From Acinetobacter sp. CFCC 10889 (GTDB lineage: Bacteria; Pseudomonadota; Gammaproteobacteria; Pseudomonadales; Moraxellaceae): DNA of 64,000 nt. Where the stretch lies: NCBI RefSeq assembly GCF_003268395.1, contig NZ_LQXQ01000009.1, forward strand, positions 39,199 to 103,198, read 5' to 3'. Numbering within the stretch: position 1 is the stretch's first letter; each line of letters begins with the position of its first letter. Position numbers and translations under genes: made by a program. Shown here piece after piece: positions 38,586 to 50,000 of the stretch. The notes beneath the pieces are model-generated. The model searched no databases. It was not told the DNA's origin and saw nothing but the letters and a program-made list of their open reading frames with translations.

Positions 38586-38978
38586 ATGGCATTAACAGCA
38601 GAAGCAGCAATTCAAAGCACCTATAGTTTGCATGAATTAATTCAAGCTGTTTTTAATCAAAAAGACACAGATGCACAACTGGCAGAAATGGTTGCATATT
38701 TTACGCAAGATTTTGAAATGGTGGGTGCAGCAGGAAAACGTATTCAGTATCAACAAGTCTTGCAGCTATTTAAAAATAACCAAGGCAATATCCCTGATTT
38801 AAAAATTGAAATTTCGGATGCTGAAGTAATTTTGCAAAAAGATGATGCAATTTTGATGAATTATACTGAAACCCATCATAAAGAAGCGGGGACAACGCAT
38901 CGCCGTGCTTCAGTTTTATTGGTTGAACAGGACGGGAAAATGTATTGGCGTTATTTACAAGAAACTTTTTTGGCTTAA
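38586..38978 (+). CDS. NTF2/SnoaL-like small protein
   Basis: The 130-residue protein looks like the DUF4440/NTF2-like family: an N-terminal helix, LAEMVAYFTQDFEMVG, and a set of beta strands (AILMNYTETHH; RRASVLLVEQDGKMYW). AAGGA precedes the ATG at 38586. A short upstream TTG reading is not preferred. The role is unknown; the position beside the cat and transporter genes suggests an aromatic-related function. A hairpin terminator follows (39013-39040). Confidence 0.7.
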   Translation: MALTAEAAIQSTYSLHELIQAVFNQKDTDAQLAEMVAYFTQDFEMVGAAGKRIQYQQVLQLFKNNQGNIPDLKIEISDAEVILQKDDAILMNYTETHHKEAGTTHRRASVLLVEQDGKMYWRYLQETFLA

Positions 38979-39012
38979 TTCATTCATAGACTTTATATTC
39001 CTCTTTGTATCT

Positions 39013-39040
39013 ATAGCGAATCATTTGATTCGCTATTTTT
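39013..39040 (+). terminator. Rho-independent terminator after the NTF2-like gene
   Basis: 11-bp stem ATAGCGAATCA/TGATTCGCTAT with a TT loop, followed by TTTT. Confidence 0.8.
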
Positions 39041-39174
39041 ATGTGCAAATTAAATTTTTTAGATGAAAAAGGCTTTTTATGAAAAATCACATTCTGTGTT
39101 TTACATCACGAATTTTGATGAAGTTGTAGATTTTAATTTTTTGTGGTTGTTGAAATGCTCATTAAATAGCTTAA

Positions 39175-39216
39175 AAGTATAAAAATATACTTAAAATTAT
39201 ATGGAAAATTACATTA
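39175..39216 (+). promoter_or_regulatory. Candidate LysR-type operator upstream of the OprD gene
   Basis: The 18-bp palindrome AAGTATA-AAAA-TATACTT runs into ATAC-TTAAAAT-TATA, close to ATAC-N7-GTAT. Then comes ATGGAAAATTACATT, shared with 8331-8347. It lies about 190 bases before the porin ATG. The last half-site is degenerate, so binding by CatM/BenM needs a test. Confidence 0.5.
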
Positions 39217-39383
39217 ATAATTAAAATAATGAATGCGTGATTCATCTTTAAATGATTTCTAAATCTCTTAAAAATAAAGAAATTTGGTTTCGCTATGAGA
39301 GATGAATGATTCACTTAACTGTCGTGATGACTGCATTTACAGCTTAAACACAACAATTTAAAAATGTGTCGGAAAGGATTTCC

Positions 39384-40652
39384 ATGATGTTTAAATTCAA
39401 TCGCTTATTTCAAGCACAACGTACTATACATTTCACTTTACTCGCATGCTTAAGTATCAATACCGCTTATGCAGATTTTTGGCAAGACAGTCAAAAATCA
39501 GTGTATTTGAGAAATTTTTATGTAGAACGAGATATTGAGGGAACAAATAAAGATTTAGGCAGCTGGTCGCAAGGTGTGAGCAGCCGCTTTGAGTCTGGTT
39601 ATACGGATACACCATTACAAGTGGGTTTGGATCTTGGTTTTCAATATGCGGTTCGTTTGAGTGATCATAATGATGAACGTTTAGATACGGTATTTCATTA
39701 TGATGCATCCGCAGGCAAACAAGAGCGTGATTTTTTAAAGCTTGGGGCAACTTTAAAGTTAAAGTATCAAGATACTGAACTGAAAGTTGGTGAACTGTTG
39801 CCGAAAACACCTGTTCTTTTTATTGATGACTCACGCCAATTGGTCACGACTTTTGCTGGGGCAATGTTAGAGAGTAAGGAGATTGAAAATTTAAAAATTT
39901 CGGCAGGGCGTTTTACGCATATTAATGCCCGTGATGATGATGAATTTAATAAACTCACTTTAGCAGGTTCAAAAGATCCAAATAAAGAAAGTGATGGTTT
40001 AAATTTCATGGGTTTAGATTATAACTTTAATCCAAATATTTCGGGTTCATATTGGTTTGGACAGCTTGAGGACATTTACCAACAACATTATCTAAATGCA
40101 GCATATACAGAGCAAATTGGTAAATCTAAAGTGAAAGTTGATGCACGTTATTTTAACTACACTGAAGATGGCGATGCTTATTTTGACAATATTGATACCC
40201 AATCAGTTGCCTTACAAACCACTGTTCAACATGGTTCAAGCACCATCACGACAGGCATACAAAAACATATGGGTGAAAATGCCATTCCTGTCCTTGGTGG
40301 GTATGTTCCTCAGCCTTATTTACAAAGTTGGTCTGCATTAGGTTTTTATAAAGCTAAAGAGTTAACATGGCATATTTTATATAGCTATGATTTCAAAGAA
40401 GCTGGTGTTCCTGGTCTAAAATTAACGTTACGTTATCTCAATGGTAGTGAAATTTATCGCCCAAATTTAAAAGATAATCAAGAAACTGAAAAGAATATCA
40501 TCGTGAATTACACCGTGCCTGAAGGGAAGTTGAAAGGTTTAGGTTTTGAATGGCGACATATTCGCACAGATCAAAAATATGGTGTGGGAAATGCAGCAGG
40601 TACAGATTTTGTCGAAGACCGTATAGCAACGACATATACCTTTAAATTTTAA
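39384..40652 (+). CDS. OprD-family outer-membrane porin
   Basis: The 422-residue protein has a signal peptide ending near NTAYA. The barrel has about 18 strands and ends in TYTFKF, a typical porin C-terminus. OprD-family motifs DFWQDSQKSVYLRNFYVERD and YTDTPLQVGLDLG are present. In Acinetobacter, the porin BenP belongs to this family and serves benzoate uptake. The start at 39384 (MMFKF...) is chosen for the AAGGA 5 bases upstream. It shares a transcript-like arrangement with the MFS gene 28 bases downstream. Confidence 0.85.
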   Translation: MMFKFNRLFQAQRTIHFTLLACLSINTAYADFWQDSQKSVYLRNFYVERDIEGTNKDLGSWSQGVSSRFESGYTDTPLQVGLDLGFQYAVRLSDHNDERLDTVFHYDASAGKQERDFLKLGATLKLKYQDTELKVGELLPKTPVLFIDDSRQLVTTFAGAMLESKEIENLKISAGRFTHINARDDDEFNKLTLAGSKDPNKESDGLNFMGLDYNFNPNISGSYWFGQLEDIYQQHYLNAAYTEQIGKSKVKVDARYFNYTEDGDAYFDNIDTQSVALQTTVQHGSSTITTGIQKHMGENAIPVLGGYVPQPYLQSWSALGFYKAKELTWHILYSYDFKEAGVPGLKLTLRYLNGSEIYRPNLKDNQETEKNIIVNYTVPEGKLKGLGFEWRHIRTDQKYGVGNAAGTDFVEDRIATTYTFKF

Positions 40653-40680
40653 AAAAATTTATAAAATGGAGGTATAAATT

Positions 40681-42066
40681 ATGCAGCAGACTTCACAGCA
40701 TTCAACTGCGCAGAATATGTTAAAAAAAGCATGGTTAGTCACTGCTTTATTGATGGTTTTTCAAATGATCAATTTTGCTGACAAAGCTGTTCTTGGTTTA
40801 GTCGCTGAATCAGCGATGGCAGAACTCGGTATGACCAGTACGGAGTTTGGATTTATTGGTAGTTCGTTCTTTTTCTTATTTGCGATCTCAGGCGTGATTG
40901 TTGGTTTTGTGGCAGGTAAAATTCAAACCAAATGGATTATTTTAGTGATGGGTGTGAGTTGGGCAATTTTACAATTCCCTATGCTATTTGGTGGTGGTGC
41001 AATGGCGCTACTGATTACCCGTGTGATTTTGGGTGCTGCTGAAGGACCTGCTTCTTCGATTAGTTTACAACATGTGCAAGGTTGGTTTGAACCAACTGCA
41101 CGTGGTTTTCCCAGCAGTATGGTTGCAGCAGGAACAACTATAGGCCCAATTATTGCAGCACCAGTTTTAGCCTATATCATTGCACATCCACAAATGGGTT
41201 GGCGTTGGGCTTTTGGTTTTTTAGGTATCGTAGGCTTACTCTGGACAGTGGTTTGGTTCTTTGTTTGTAAGGAAGGCCCATATAGTCATATTGGTGATAT
41301 GGCTGAACAAAAACCTGTACAAAAGCAAGATATTTTAAGTGCTGAAACCCACAGTATTGCGGCAGTGGTCGATCAACTACAGCCTGTGGCATATTTTAAA
41401 ATTTTTAGTTCAAAAATGTTTATCGTTGCAGTATTAACAGGAATAGGTTGCTTTTGGCCTCTGGGTTTTTTAACCACATGGTCACCTAAATATATCGCCA
41501 CGATTGCACCATTAAGTCCACAAATGATAGGAACTTTATCTACTTTACCATGGATCTTAGGTGCGGTTGCCTTGATGTTTGCAGGTTATATTTCTCGTCT
41601 TTTAATGAAGAAAGGTTGTACTGTGCATCAGGCTTTAGGTATGAATTTTGGAATGATTATTTTAGTGTCTGGTATTTCATTTTTATTGTTGCCACATAGT
41701 CAGGCTAGCATGGCAATTTTAATGATTACTATTGCTGCTGGTGCTGCGATGACATTTCCATTGGCAACCATGACGGTAGGCTATAGTGTCTGTTCTAAGC
41801 AGCGTGCTGCTGTGATGGCAACATTAGTATCATTGTCTTCGATTGGTGGGATCGTTTCACCTTTGATGGTTGGGCATCTTATGGATCGAGCGGGTTATAT
41901 ACAACCACATAAAGGTGAGGTATTAACAGAGCAGATGGCAGCAAATCTTATTCATGGTATGAATCAAAGCTTTACTTATATTGGAATATATTTGGTGATT
42001 GTTGCAATTTTGGCGATTCTATTTTTAAATCCAGATAAAACAGCAAAGCGATTGAATTTTCCGTAG
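40681..42066 (+). CDS. MFS transporter (anion:cation symporter type)
   Basis: The 461-residue protein has about 12 membrane segments. INFADKAVLGLVAESAMAELGMT near the N-terminus fits the ACS family of organic-acid importers (galactonate, phthalate, hydroxybenzoates). GGAGGT precedes the ATG. It follows the OprD porin, so the pair likely imports one acid across both membranes. It need not be BenK. A terminator follows at 42099-42126. Confidence 0.85.
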   Translation: MQQTSQHSTAQNMLKKAWLVTALLMVFQMINFADKAVLGLVAESAMAELGMTSTEFGFIGSSFFFLFAISGVIVGFVAGKIQTKWIILVMGVSWAILQFPMLFGGGAMALLITRVILGAAEGPASSISLQHVQGWFEPTARGFPSSMVAAGTTIGPIIAAPVLAYIIAHPQMGWRWAFGFLGIVGLLWTVVWFFVCKEGPYSHIGDMAEQKPVQKQDILSAETHSIAAVVDQLQPVAYFKIFSSKMFIVAVLTGIGCFWPLGFLTTWSPKYIATIAPLSPQMIGTLSTLPWILGAVALMFAGYISRLLMKKGCTVHQALGMNFGMIILVSGISFLLLPHSQASMAILMITIAAGAAMTFPLATMTVGYSVCSKQRAAVMATLVSLSSIGGIVSPLMVGHLMDRAGYIQPHKGEVLTEQMAANLIHGMNQSFTYIGIYLVIVAILAILFLNPDKTAKRLNFP

Positions 42067-42098
42067 TCTTAATCATGTTGATGTCGATCATTAAATTA

Positions 42099-42126
42099 AA
42101 TAGCCCACACTTTGTGGGCTATTCTT
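42099..42126. terminator. Bidirectional terminator between the MFS and lipoprotein genes
   Basis: 11-bp stem AATAGCCCACA/TGTGGGCTATT with a CTT loop, then CTTTT. It serves both convergent genes. Confidence 0.85.
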
Positions 42127-42134
42127 TTGGTTGT

Positions 42135-44141
42135 CTAATTCGCCTTATAAAGACCATGCTGAACTAAATGCTGACGTAAAATACGTCTCAGTTCTAATAC
42201 CGCTTCAGGTGTTTCTTGGATCGAATGTCCACCTTTAATAATTTTTTCAGATGCAGCACCATCTAAATGTGCACTTTTATATGGAACGATCCCATCGGTC
42301 ATGAGATTTGCATCTGTTGTATCTGAGTTATTCCCCATAATAGAATGGAAAACTAGACCTTGCTTTGGCATGACATTTTTAGTGAGTTTGGTAAATTTGG
42401 AATTATGGCTGAGATCACTCGGACCATTTTGGATGAGTCCATCACCAACTTCATTGACAAAATTTTTCATATTAATATTTTGCTCAGTAATGGAATCCGC
42501 CAAAGCACCTAAAAATGCACCTGGTAATTTGATGATTTTTCGTGCAGCTAAGGTAAACCAACGATCAGCAAACGCCGTACCACGATGTGGTGCAGATAGA
42601 AAAATCGCACGATCAAAGTTGGGTACAGATTTAATTGTTAAACGTGCTTTGAAAAGATCATCATCTTTGAAGCGGTCAAATTTACGATTGTTGAGCATTT
42701 TTAAAGCGGGTTGGGCTAAGTCTGCATCACTGACTAAGAGACGAGAAATAATTCCGCCCATACTATGCCCAATGAGCACCGCATCCTTTGCAGCAGGCGT
42801 GTCTTGTCCAATATAGTTAAAGCTTTGATTAATAATGGCATTGATTTGATAGCGACTTTCTAAAATTGGCATATTCGTTGAATAAAAGACTTGCCAAACT
42901 TGATAATGTTCACGTAGAACATGATCACCCATGATGTCATTGGTTAAACGAATCCATGCCTCAGGACTACTTGCTAAACCATGTACTAAAACAATCACTT
43001 TTTTGTTGGGATTGAAAGGCTCTAACATGTATAAATGTGGCATGGTCAAGCGTTGATCACGATCAATGAGCGTCAGATAAGCCGCTGCTCCAAGGTTATT
43101 TTCAGCCAACCAAAGTCCATAAGGGGCAGAGAAATTAGCAGCAAGTGGATAGTCTTTATCTGCAACTTTAATTGTGTCAATCGAATATGGATCGTAAATT
43201 TTTAGACTAAAATGGGGAGAATGCAAAATTTCATCAACAGTCTCTCCTGATTTTGGCTGTGCAGTAATACTGACAGATAAATAACGTGGATCATGAATGT
43301 TGGGATTGACACCATTTTGATAATGGTGATGTACAGGATCAACGATGTATTTATCTTCTTCAGCACTCTCTGGATCATCTAAAATCGCAACAAATTCAGC
43401 ACCAAAACCATCTCTACGGTTAAGTGAGCGTAAACCTGAAAAATTTAAGTTGTAGCTTGAGAGTAGGTTTTCAATCTTTTCAGTATCGAGTTGGGGGTAG
43501 TGACTATAATCAATGCTATAAATACTTTGACCAATTTTAATTTCTTTTGGAACTGTTTTGCCTTTGGTACGTAGCCCATAGGTCGTAATCATTTTAGCCA
43601 AAGCTTGGTTGTAAAAATCTCGAATTTGAACTTGTCTATTATCAAAAATACGATCTTGTGGTTGACGTTTACTTTCAAATAAATAGGCATAGCTATAGCG
43701 GATACTCTTATCGAGCATATCCAATTGTTGGTCTAAACAAGTGTCATAGTTGGTCTGATTTAGCTTCTGTTTTTCTTCAGACTGGTGTTTGGAAAGCGCA
43801 CTAATTTTACAATTTGAAGAACCATTTAAAGCAATAGCCTTGGCAAGATAGACTTCACTCGCTGTTGAAAGTAGCTGCTCATCTTGGATTTGTGGAATTT
43901 TTGCTAAATCTTGAATGCATTGATCAGGTTGTTCCGTACACTTTTTAGCTTCACTACCTGTCATGGACAAGACATTTAAACTCGCCTCGCTCATTTTGCT
44001 GCGGGTAAGAATACTATCACGTTCATTGGCAATGGTAACATTGACCTTTTGGCTTTTCACACTGACCACTTGACAGCCACTAAGCAGTAAAGGCGTCATC
44101 GTAGCAAGGATGAGCAGTATATTTTTTTTACTGTGCTGCAT
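42135..44141 (-). CDS. Alpha/beta hydrolase lipoprotein
   Basis: The 668-residue protein has a lipoprotein signal (lipobox LSGC at about residue 20-23), so it is anchored in a membrane. The long N-terminal ~370 residues are of unknown fold. The C-terminal part is an alpha/beta hydrolase with HGLASSPEAW, the nucleophile elbow GHSMGG (Ser460), Asp616 (TDGIVPY) and His639 (GGHS). This fits an esterase or lipase of the PGAP1-like fold. Its substrate is unknown. It is monocistronic. Confidence 0.8.
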   Translation of the reverse strand: MQHSKKNILLILATMTPLLLSGCQVVSVKSQKVNVTIANERDSILTRSKMSEASLNVLSMTGSEAKKCTEQPDQCIQDLAKIPQIQDEQLLSTASEVYLAKAIALNGSSNCKISALSKHQSEEKQKLNQTNYDTCLDQQLDMLDKSIRYSYAYLFESKRQPQDRIFDNRQVQIRDFYNQALAKMITTYGLRTKGKTVPKEIKIGQSIYSIDYSHYPQLDTEKIENLLSSYNLNFSGLRSLNRRDGFGAEFVAILDDPESAEEDKYIVDPVHHHYQNGVNPNIHDPRYLSVSITAQPKSGETVDEILHSPHFSLKIYDPYSIDTIKVADKDYPLAANFSAPYGLWLAENNLGAAAYLTLIDRDQRLTMPHLYMLEPFNPNKKVIVLVHGLASSPEAWIRLTNDIMGDHVLREHYQVWQVFYSTNMPILESRYQINAIINQSFNYIGQDTPAAKDAVLIGHSMGGIISRLLVSDADLAQPALKMLNNRKFDRFKDDDLFKARLTIKSVPNFDRAIFLSAPHRGTAFADRWFTLAARKIIKLPGAFLGALADSITEQNINMKNFVNEVGDGLIQNGPSDLSHNSKFTKLTKNVMPKQGLVFHSIMGNNSDTTDANLMTDGIVPYKSAHLDGAASEKIIKGGHSIQETPEAVLELRRILRQHLVQHGLYKAN

Positions 44142-44214
44142 CAGTATCCTCTACATTTTAGGTTTAGCGAAATCATACGATATTGCTTGAAAAATTCAAA
44201 TTTTTTCACAAAAA

Positions 44215-44240
44215 AATAGGCTGATATTGATCAACCTATT
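44215..44240 (-). terminator. Rho-independent terminator of the TPR-like lipoprotein gene
   Basis: Stem AATAGGCTGAT/ATCAACCTATT (one G-U pair) with a 4-base loop. On the minus strand it is followed by TTTTTTT. Confidence 0.75.
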
Positions 44241-44270
44241 TTATATTTAATATGCTTAAATTATATGCAA

Positions 44271-45200
44271 TTATTTAGATTGGGCTGGATTTTTTAGAAT
44301 CTGCCAAACATTATAACGCCCTTGTTTTTCAACTTCTTGTACTAAACGGTCAACAACTTCAGCTTCTTCAGGATATTTAACTTTATAATTTTTCAATGTC
44401 TGAAGGGCATTTTTTTTCTGATCCATCCATAAATAGTTATTGATTGCAGATAAATAAGCTTCTTGTACGCCAGATTTCATTGCACTATTTAAATAAGGCA
44501 TCGCTTCTTTTTGACCACCACCTTCAGATAATGAGAAACCAAACCATAAGTTTGCTTCTTGGTCTTCTTTATTAATTTTTAAAATACGTTGTGCATAATC
44601 TAAAGACTTGGTGGTATATGATGAACCTAAATCTAAATTACGTCCCATTACACTGGCTTTAAATGCACGAATCAGAATATCAAATGACGCATTTGGGTTT
44701 GCTGCAAGTGCATCTAGCTGAGCTGAAACTTCTTTGAGTTTACTTTCAAAACCACGGCGTTCTTGACGATCGGTAAATTGTGGTGGGTAGTGACGTGCTT
44801 TACCTTCGACCATTTGTAAGAAATCATCAATATTGGTGATATCAATTTCATCTTGACCCGCAATGACTGCATATTTCATTGCACGTTGTGTATTGTTGAC
44901 AGTAGGAATGATCAATTTATTGGTGTCTAAAATGATTTTTGCTGCTGGATTATTTGGATCAGGCACTTCCATTTTTTGTACAGGTGCAGTAGCAGCTTTT
45001 TGTAATTCAAGTTCAAAAACAGGTGGTTGATTATAATTAAATGGATTTAATGCATAAAATGGTGGAGTAATATCTGGTTCAGTATAGACGATAGGCTCAT
45101 TGTTAATAGCTTTGCTTGGGGCTTTATTGATAGAGGTTGTAGAGCAGGCAGCAAGTAATGAAGCTGAGAAAATAGCGACTGCAAGTGGCTTAATCGTCAT
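44271..45200 (-). CDS. Lipoprotein with TPR-like repeats
   Basis: The 309-residue protein has a lipobox (LLAAC at about residue 18). The C-terminal half contains TPR-like helix pairs (SLDYAQRILKINKEDQEANLWFGFSLSEGG ...). No enzyme motif is visible. The start at 45200 (MTIKPLAVAIF) follows GGAAGAC. A longer reading from 45233 is rejected. It may act in cell-envelope assembly, but the sequence does not say. Confidence 0.75.
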   Translation of the reverse strand: MTIKPLAVAIFSASLLAACSTTSINKAPSKAINNEPIVYTEPDITPPFYALNPFNYNQPPVFELELQKAATAPVQKMEVPDPNNPAAKIILDTNKLIIPTVNNTQRAMKYAVIAGQDEIDITNIDDFLQMVEGKARHYPPQFTDRQERRGFESKLKEVSAQLDALAANPNASFDILIRAFKASVMGRNLDLGSSYTTKSLDYAQRILKINKEDQEANLWFGFSLSEGGGQKEAMPYLNSAMKSGVQEAYLSAINNYLWMDQKKNALQTLKNYKVKYPEEAEVVDRLVQEVEKQGRYNVWQILKNPAQSK

Positions 45201-45365
45201 ATTTGTCTTCCAAAGATTTGTTGTATAAGTCAAAAATAAGTATGTGCATCAGTCTAAGAAAACTTATTTAAACATGCAACGCTAAAAGCTTAAAGTTTTA
45301 AAATTTATACAGAATACAAACGTGTTTGATTGATTAGAGCTAAAATTGTATAACATGTCGTAAAA

Positions 45366-45385
45366 AGCCTAGTTTGAACTAGGCT
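45366..45385 (-). terminator. Rho-independent terminator of the trmJ-cysE pair
   Basis: 9-bp stem AGCCTAGTT/AACTAGGCT, 10 bases past the cysE stop. On the minus strand it is followed by TTTTT. Confidence 0.8.
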
Positions 45386-45394
45386 GATTTTAAA

Positions 45395-46195
45395 TTACTT
45401 ACTTTGCGCTTCACACTCACGGCGCACATCTTCAATAATTTTTAGTTCCTCTTCACTAAATGGTGTTTCTTTGGCTTGTTGTTGATTAAATGTTGGATCA
45501 AGCAAGGATAAACGATGACATAAATTATTCATACGCATTTCATTGTGTTGAATACGTTCAAGTAAAACACGCATACCATCTAGCATTGGGTCGGACTGAT
45601 CTTGCGTAGCTGCATACGGTTGGAAACCAATGCTTTCTGCATAGTCACGGCGTTGTTTCTCTTGCTCGTTGTCTTTTTCTTTATCTTTGAAAATTAAACG
45701 TGCAGCACTGCCCACTGCAGTTGCTCCTTCAGGAATAGCTTTAGTGACAACGGCATTCGAACCAACTTTGGCATTTTTCCCAACAGTAAAAGGTCCCAAA
45801 ATTTTTGCACCTGCACCAACAACAACACCATCTTCTAAAGTTGGGTGGCGTTTGCCTTTATTCCATGTTGTACCACCTAAAGTCACACCATGATACAACG
45901 TCACATCATTGCCAATCTCGGCCGTTTCTCCGATGACTACACCCATACCATGGTCGATGAAAAAACGTTTTCCGATCTTTGCACCAGGATGAATTTCAAT
46001 ACCTGTAGCAAAACGACTAAAAGAGGACAGCATGCGGGCTGAGGTTTTACACTCTTTTTTCCATAATTCATGGGCAACACGATGCATAATCAGTGCGTGA
46101 ATACCTGGATAAGTAGTTAAAACTTCAAATGTATTGCGTGCGGCGGGATCACGCGCAAACACAGCTTGGATATCTTCTTTGAGCTGTTTCAGCAT
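45395..46195 (-). CDS. cysE: Serine O-acetyltransferase
   Basis: The 266-residue enzyme makes O-acetylserine, the first step of cysteine synthesis. It has left-handed beta-helix hexapeptide repeats ([36 protein letters not shown]) with the His residues of the active site. The start at 46195 overlaps the trmJ stop as TAATG, indicating translational coupling. The C-terminus has an extra ~70 residues of variable sequence. Confidence 0.92.
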   Translation of the reverse strand: MLKQLKEDIQAVFARDPAARNTFEVLTTYPGIHALIMHRVAHELWKKECKTSARMLSSFSRFATGIEIHPGAKIGKRFFIDHGMGVVIGETAEIGNDVTLYHGVTLGGTTWNKGKRHPTLEDGVVVGAGAKILGPFTVGKNAKVGSNAVVTKAIPEGATAVGSAARLIFKDKEKDNEQEKQRRDYAESIGFQPYAATQDQSDPMLDGMRVLLERIQHNEMRMNNLCHRLSLLDPTFNQQQAKETPFSEEELKIIEDVRRECEAQSK

Positions 46196-47031
46196 TAGTT
46201 TTGATCCTCTTTCGGTTTTGAACTTTTCCATGTGCCATTATTCAAGGCTTGAACTCGACTAAAAATGCCTCGAAGTAAATGATATTCCATTTTATCTAAT
46301 TGTATACGTCCAAATAAACGGCGCAAGCGTAATGGTAATAATCTTGGATTTTTTGGATCCATAAATTCAATCTCTGCCAACATTTTTTCAATGTGTGGGT
46401 AAAACTGTTCCATTTGCTCATGGGTGACAAGTGGTTCATCCCAATGCATATCTTCAGAATCAGTGACATGCATCATGGCTTGATCATCATGTTGCTTATC
46501 TGCAAATGCTAAAGTTGCCATACGTATTTCATAGCAAATCACTTGAATCGCTTGTGCGACATTCAGTACACCATAGTCACTATTTACAGGAATAGTCACA
46601 TGATAATTTGCCAAAGCCAGTTCGTCATTGGTCAGACCTCGATCTTCTCGACCAAATACAATGGCAATTTCTTGTTGGTCGTGAATTACTGCGCGCATCG
46701 ATTTTTCAGCAGCAGGGCGTGCATCGAGCAATGGCCAAGGAATGGTACGACTACGAGCACTCGTACCAAAAACAAGATGACAGTCTTTGATTGCATCTTC
46801 TAAAGTTTCAACGATTTCGATCTGTTCAATCAAATCGGTTGCACCTGCTGCTAGAGCATCAATATCAGGATGAGGGTAAGTCTTTGGTGCAACGAGAACG
46901 AGTTTAGACAAGCCCATAGTTTTCATTGCGCGTAAAGCACTACCAATATTTGCAGGTAAAGTGGTATTGACCATGACAATACGCACATGGCTTAAATGCT
47001 GCGAAATGGCAGCATTATCAATAATATCCAT
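46195..47031 (-). CDS. trmJ: tRNA (cytidine/uridine-2'-O-)-methyltransferase TrmJ
   Basis: The 278-residue SPOUT methyltransferase modifies nucleotide 32 of tRNAs. The N-terminal [38 protein letters not shown] and [16 protein letters not shown] motifs are diagnostic (SAM binding in the trefoil knot). It is followed by cysE in a coupled pair. Confidence 0.92.
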   Translation of the reverse strand: MDIIDNAAISQHLSHVRIVMVNTTLPANIGSALRAMKTMGLSKLVLVAPKTYPHPDIDALAAGATDLIEQIEIVETLEDAIKDCHLVFGTSARSRTIPWPLLDARPAAEKSMRAVIHDQQEIAIVFGREDRGLTNDELALANYHVTIPVNSDYGVLNVAQAIQVICYEIRMATLAFADKQHDDQAMMHVTDSEDMHWDEPLVTHEQMEQFYPHIEKMLAEIEFMDPKNPRLLPLRLRRLFGRIQLDKMEYHLLRGIFSRVQALNNGTWKSSKPKEDQN

Positions 47032-47067
47032 GATTTGTCCAAGAATAGGTTTGAATTTAAAAAAGTA

Positions 47068-50000
47068 TTAAGAAAATTGACTGACTTCAGCGTTATAGAC
47101 ATCCATTGCGTCATCCATACTCATATCCTCAGGCGGAGGAGCAACTTGTGTTGGTTGAGCAAGCTCACGATGATCTACCACCTTGGCTGCTTTAGATTTC
47201 ACTTGATATTGGACATGAATGCTTTCTTTACCGAAATATTCACGTAACTTAAATAGCAAATCATCCAAAGGAGCAACTTTCCACTGAGTACCTAAATGTA
47301 GGTCTGCATTGGCATAGTCATAATCAATTTGAATTTGAAATGGGATATGTTGACACAGATCGACATTACAAAATGGCAAAAGAATTTTTTGTAAATCAGA
47401 TGCTAAAGTCTTAGTGATGACTTCAGGATTTAACTGAATCGAGATCGAATTTGCACGTTTTTGACGAATTTCATTGAGGCTAAATGCCTTGGTTAAACGT
47501 CCCATTGGACGGTCAAAACCTTCACGTTCATAAATTTCCCCTTCGATGACTACGACTTTTTCATTTTGTAAAATATCTTTAAAGCGTTGGAAACGTTCAT
47601 GATTTGCAGAAACTTCGATCCTTGCTGTACCATCATCTAGTGTGATCATCATACGATTTGGGAAATTAGCAACATCGACCACCAAGCCTGCAAAAACAGT
47701 GGTGACACCACGACGAGTTGGTGTGAGTTCATTGATGCGTTGCGAAATAAAAGCTTTTAACTCAGGGCGATAAACATCAATCGGATGACCTGTTAAATAC
47801 AAGCCTAAAGTATCTTTTTCACCTTTTAAGCGAACTTCATCCGACCATGGTTTTACAGGTCTTGCAGGTTTGCGTTGAACTTCTTCGACTTCACCGAACA
47901 AGTCCATAATCCCTGTTTCACGATTAGAACGTGCTTGTTCAGCAGCTTGAACCGCTTCAGGCAATTGCGCCATGATGGTTGAACGTTCCATGTCTAAACA
48001 GTCTAAAGCACCTGCACGAATCAAGGCTTCAAGAGTACGCTTGTTGATTTTTTTCAGGTCAATACGATGACAAAAATCAAATAAATCTTTAAATGGACCC
48101 TCTTGCTCACGTGAATCAATCACCGATTGCATGGCAGCTTCACCCACGCCTTTAATTGCTCCAAGACCATAAATAATCGTTTCAGCATCATTCGCATGGA
48201 AATGGTAAAACGACATATTAATCGAAGGTGGTAAAACCTCTAAGCCATTGATACGACAGTCATCAATCAAGAATACGATATTGTCAGTATTTTGCATCTC
48301 TGAAGACATCACCGCAGCTAAAAACTCAGAAGGGTAATGTGCTTTGAGCCATGCAGTTTGATAAGCAACTAAAGCATATGCCGCAGCATGGGATTTGTTA
48401 AAACCATAGCCTGCGAATTTTTCCATATAGTCGAAAATATGATTGGCTGTTTTTTCATCAATGTCTTTTTTCGCAGCCCCTTCAATGAAAGTGGCACGCT
48501 GTTTGACCATTTCCTCGACTTTCTTTTTACCCATCGCACGGCGTAACAAATCCGCACCACCAAGCGTATAGCCTGCACAGAATTGTGCAGCTTGCATCAC
48601 CTGTTCTTGGTATACCATAATGCCATAAGTCGGTTCGAGTACACTTTCAAGGAGTGGATGTAAATATTCAAATTCACCACCATGCATACGGTGAATAAAG
48701 TCAGGGATCAGATCCATTGGACCAGGGCGGTACAACGATACAAAGGCAATAATTTCTTCAAATTTGCTTGGGCGTGCTTCTTTGAGCATTTTTTTCATAC
48801 CCACGGATTCAAACTGGAATACCGCAGTTGTATTGGCTTCTGCAAAGATTAAATATGCATCAGTATCATCCAAAGGAATATGTGCAATGTCTAAAGGTGT
48901 CTCAGATTTGACCCGTTTATTAATATTCTGAACAGCATCCTCAATCACGGTCAAGTTACGCAGACCCAAGAAGTCAAATTTAACTAGACCTGCGGCTTCT
49001 ACATCATCTTTGTCAAATTGTGCAACACGGTTAGTACCATCATCATCACATAAAACGGCTGAATAATCGGTGATTTTGGTTGGTGCAATCACTACACCAC
49101 CCGCATGTTTACCTGTATTACGAGTAATACCTTCGAGTTTCAGTGCCATTTCCCAGATTTCAGCGGCATCATCATTGTCTGGATTAGATGGATTGGTCAC
49201 GATGTCTTTGAGTTGAGGTTCAGCCTCGATGGATTCTTCCAAGCTTAAACCCAAAGGCTTAGTCGGAATCATTTTAGAGATACGATCTGCTAAACCATAA
49301 GATTTACCCAAGACACGTGCGACATCTCGAATTGCACCTTTTGCTGCCATTGTACCGAAAGTTGCAATCTGTGAAACAGCATCACGTCCATAGTGGCGTG
49401 CGACATAGTCGATGACTTTATCTCGACCTGCGATACAGAAATCGACATCAAAATCGGGCATGGAAACACGTTCTGGATTTAAGAAACGTTCAAATAGTAA
49501 GTCGTAACGTAAAGGATCTAAGTCGGTAATTTTTAAACTAAATGCAACGAGTGAACCTGCACCTGAACCACGACCTGGACCAACAGGGACGCCGTTATTT
49601 TTTGACCATTGAATAAAATCCATCACGATCAGGAAGTAGCCAGGAAATCCCATCTTATTAATAATGCCTAACTCATAGGCAAGGCGCTCATCATAAGGTT
49701 TGCGGATTTCAGCCCAATCCTCGTTGCGTTTATCAATAGGATATAAAACAGTAAGACGTTCTTCTAAACCTTCCTCTGATAAGTGCTCAAAGAAAGTGTC
49801 AATGGTATGACCTTCAGGAATGGGATAATCAGGTAAGTCATGAAACCCCAAACGTAATGACACTGTACAACGTTTAGCAATTTCCACAGTGTTTTGAATA
49901 GCACTTGGAATATCGGAAAACAATTGAACCATTTCTGCTGAAGTTTTAAAATACTGCTGTGTACTATAGTTTTTGGGACGTTTATCATCCCCTAGAACAT

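Larger units (their letters stand above)
38979..39383. other. Intergenic region with terminator and operator-like palindrome
   Basis: It contains the terminator (39013-39040) and the candidate operator (39175-39216). I see no gene. Confidence 0.6.

Noticed and set aside
42301..42816. 171-codon frame on the plus strand
   Set aside because: Antisense to the alpha/beta hydrolase lipoprotein, with low-complexity Ser/Leu-rich translation.
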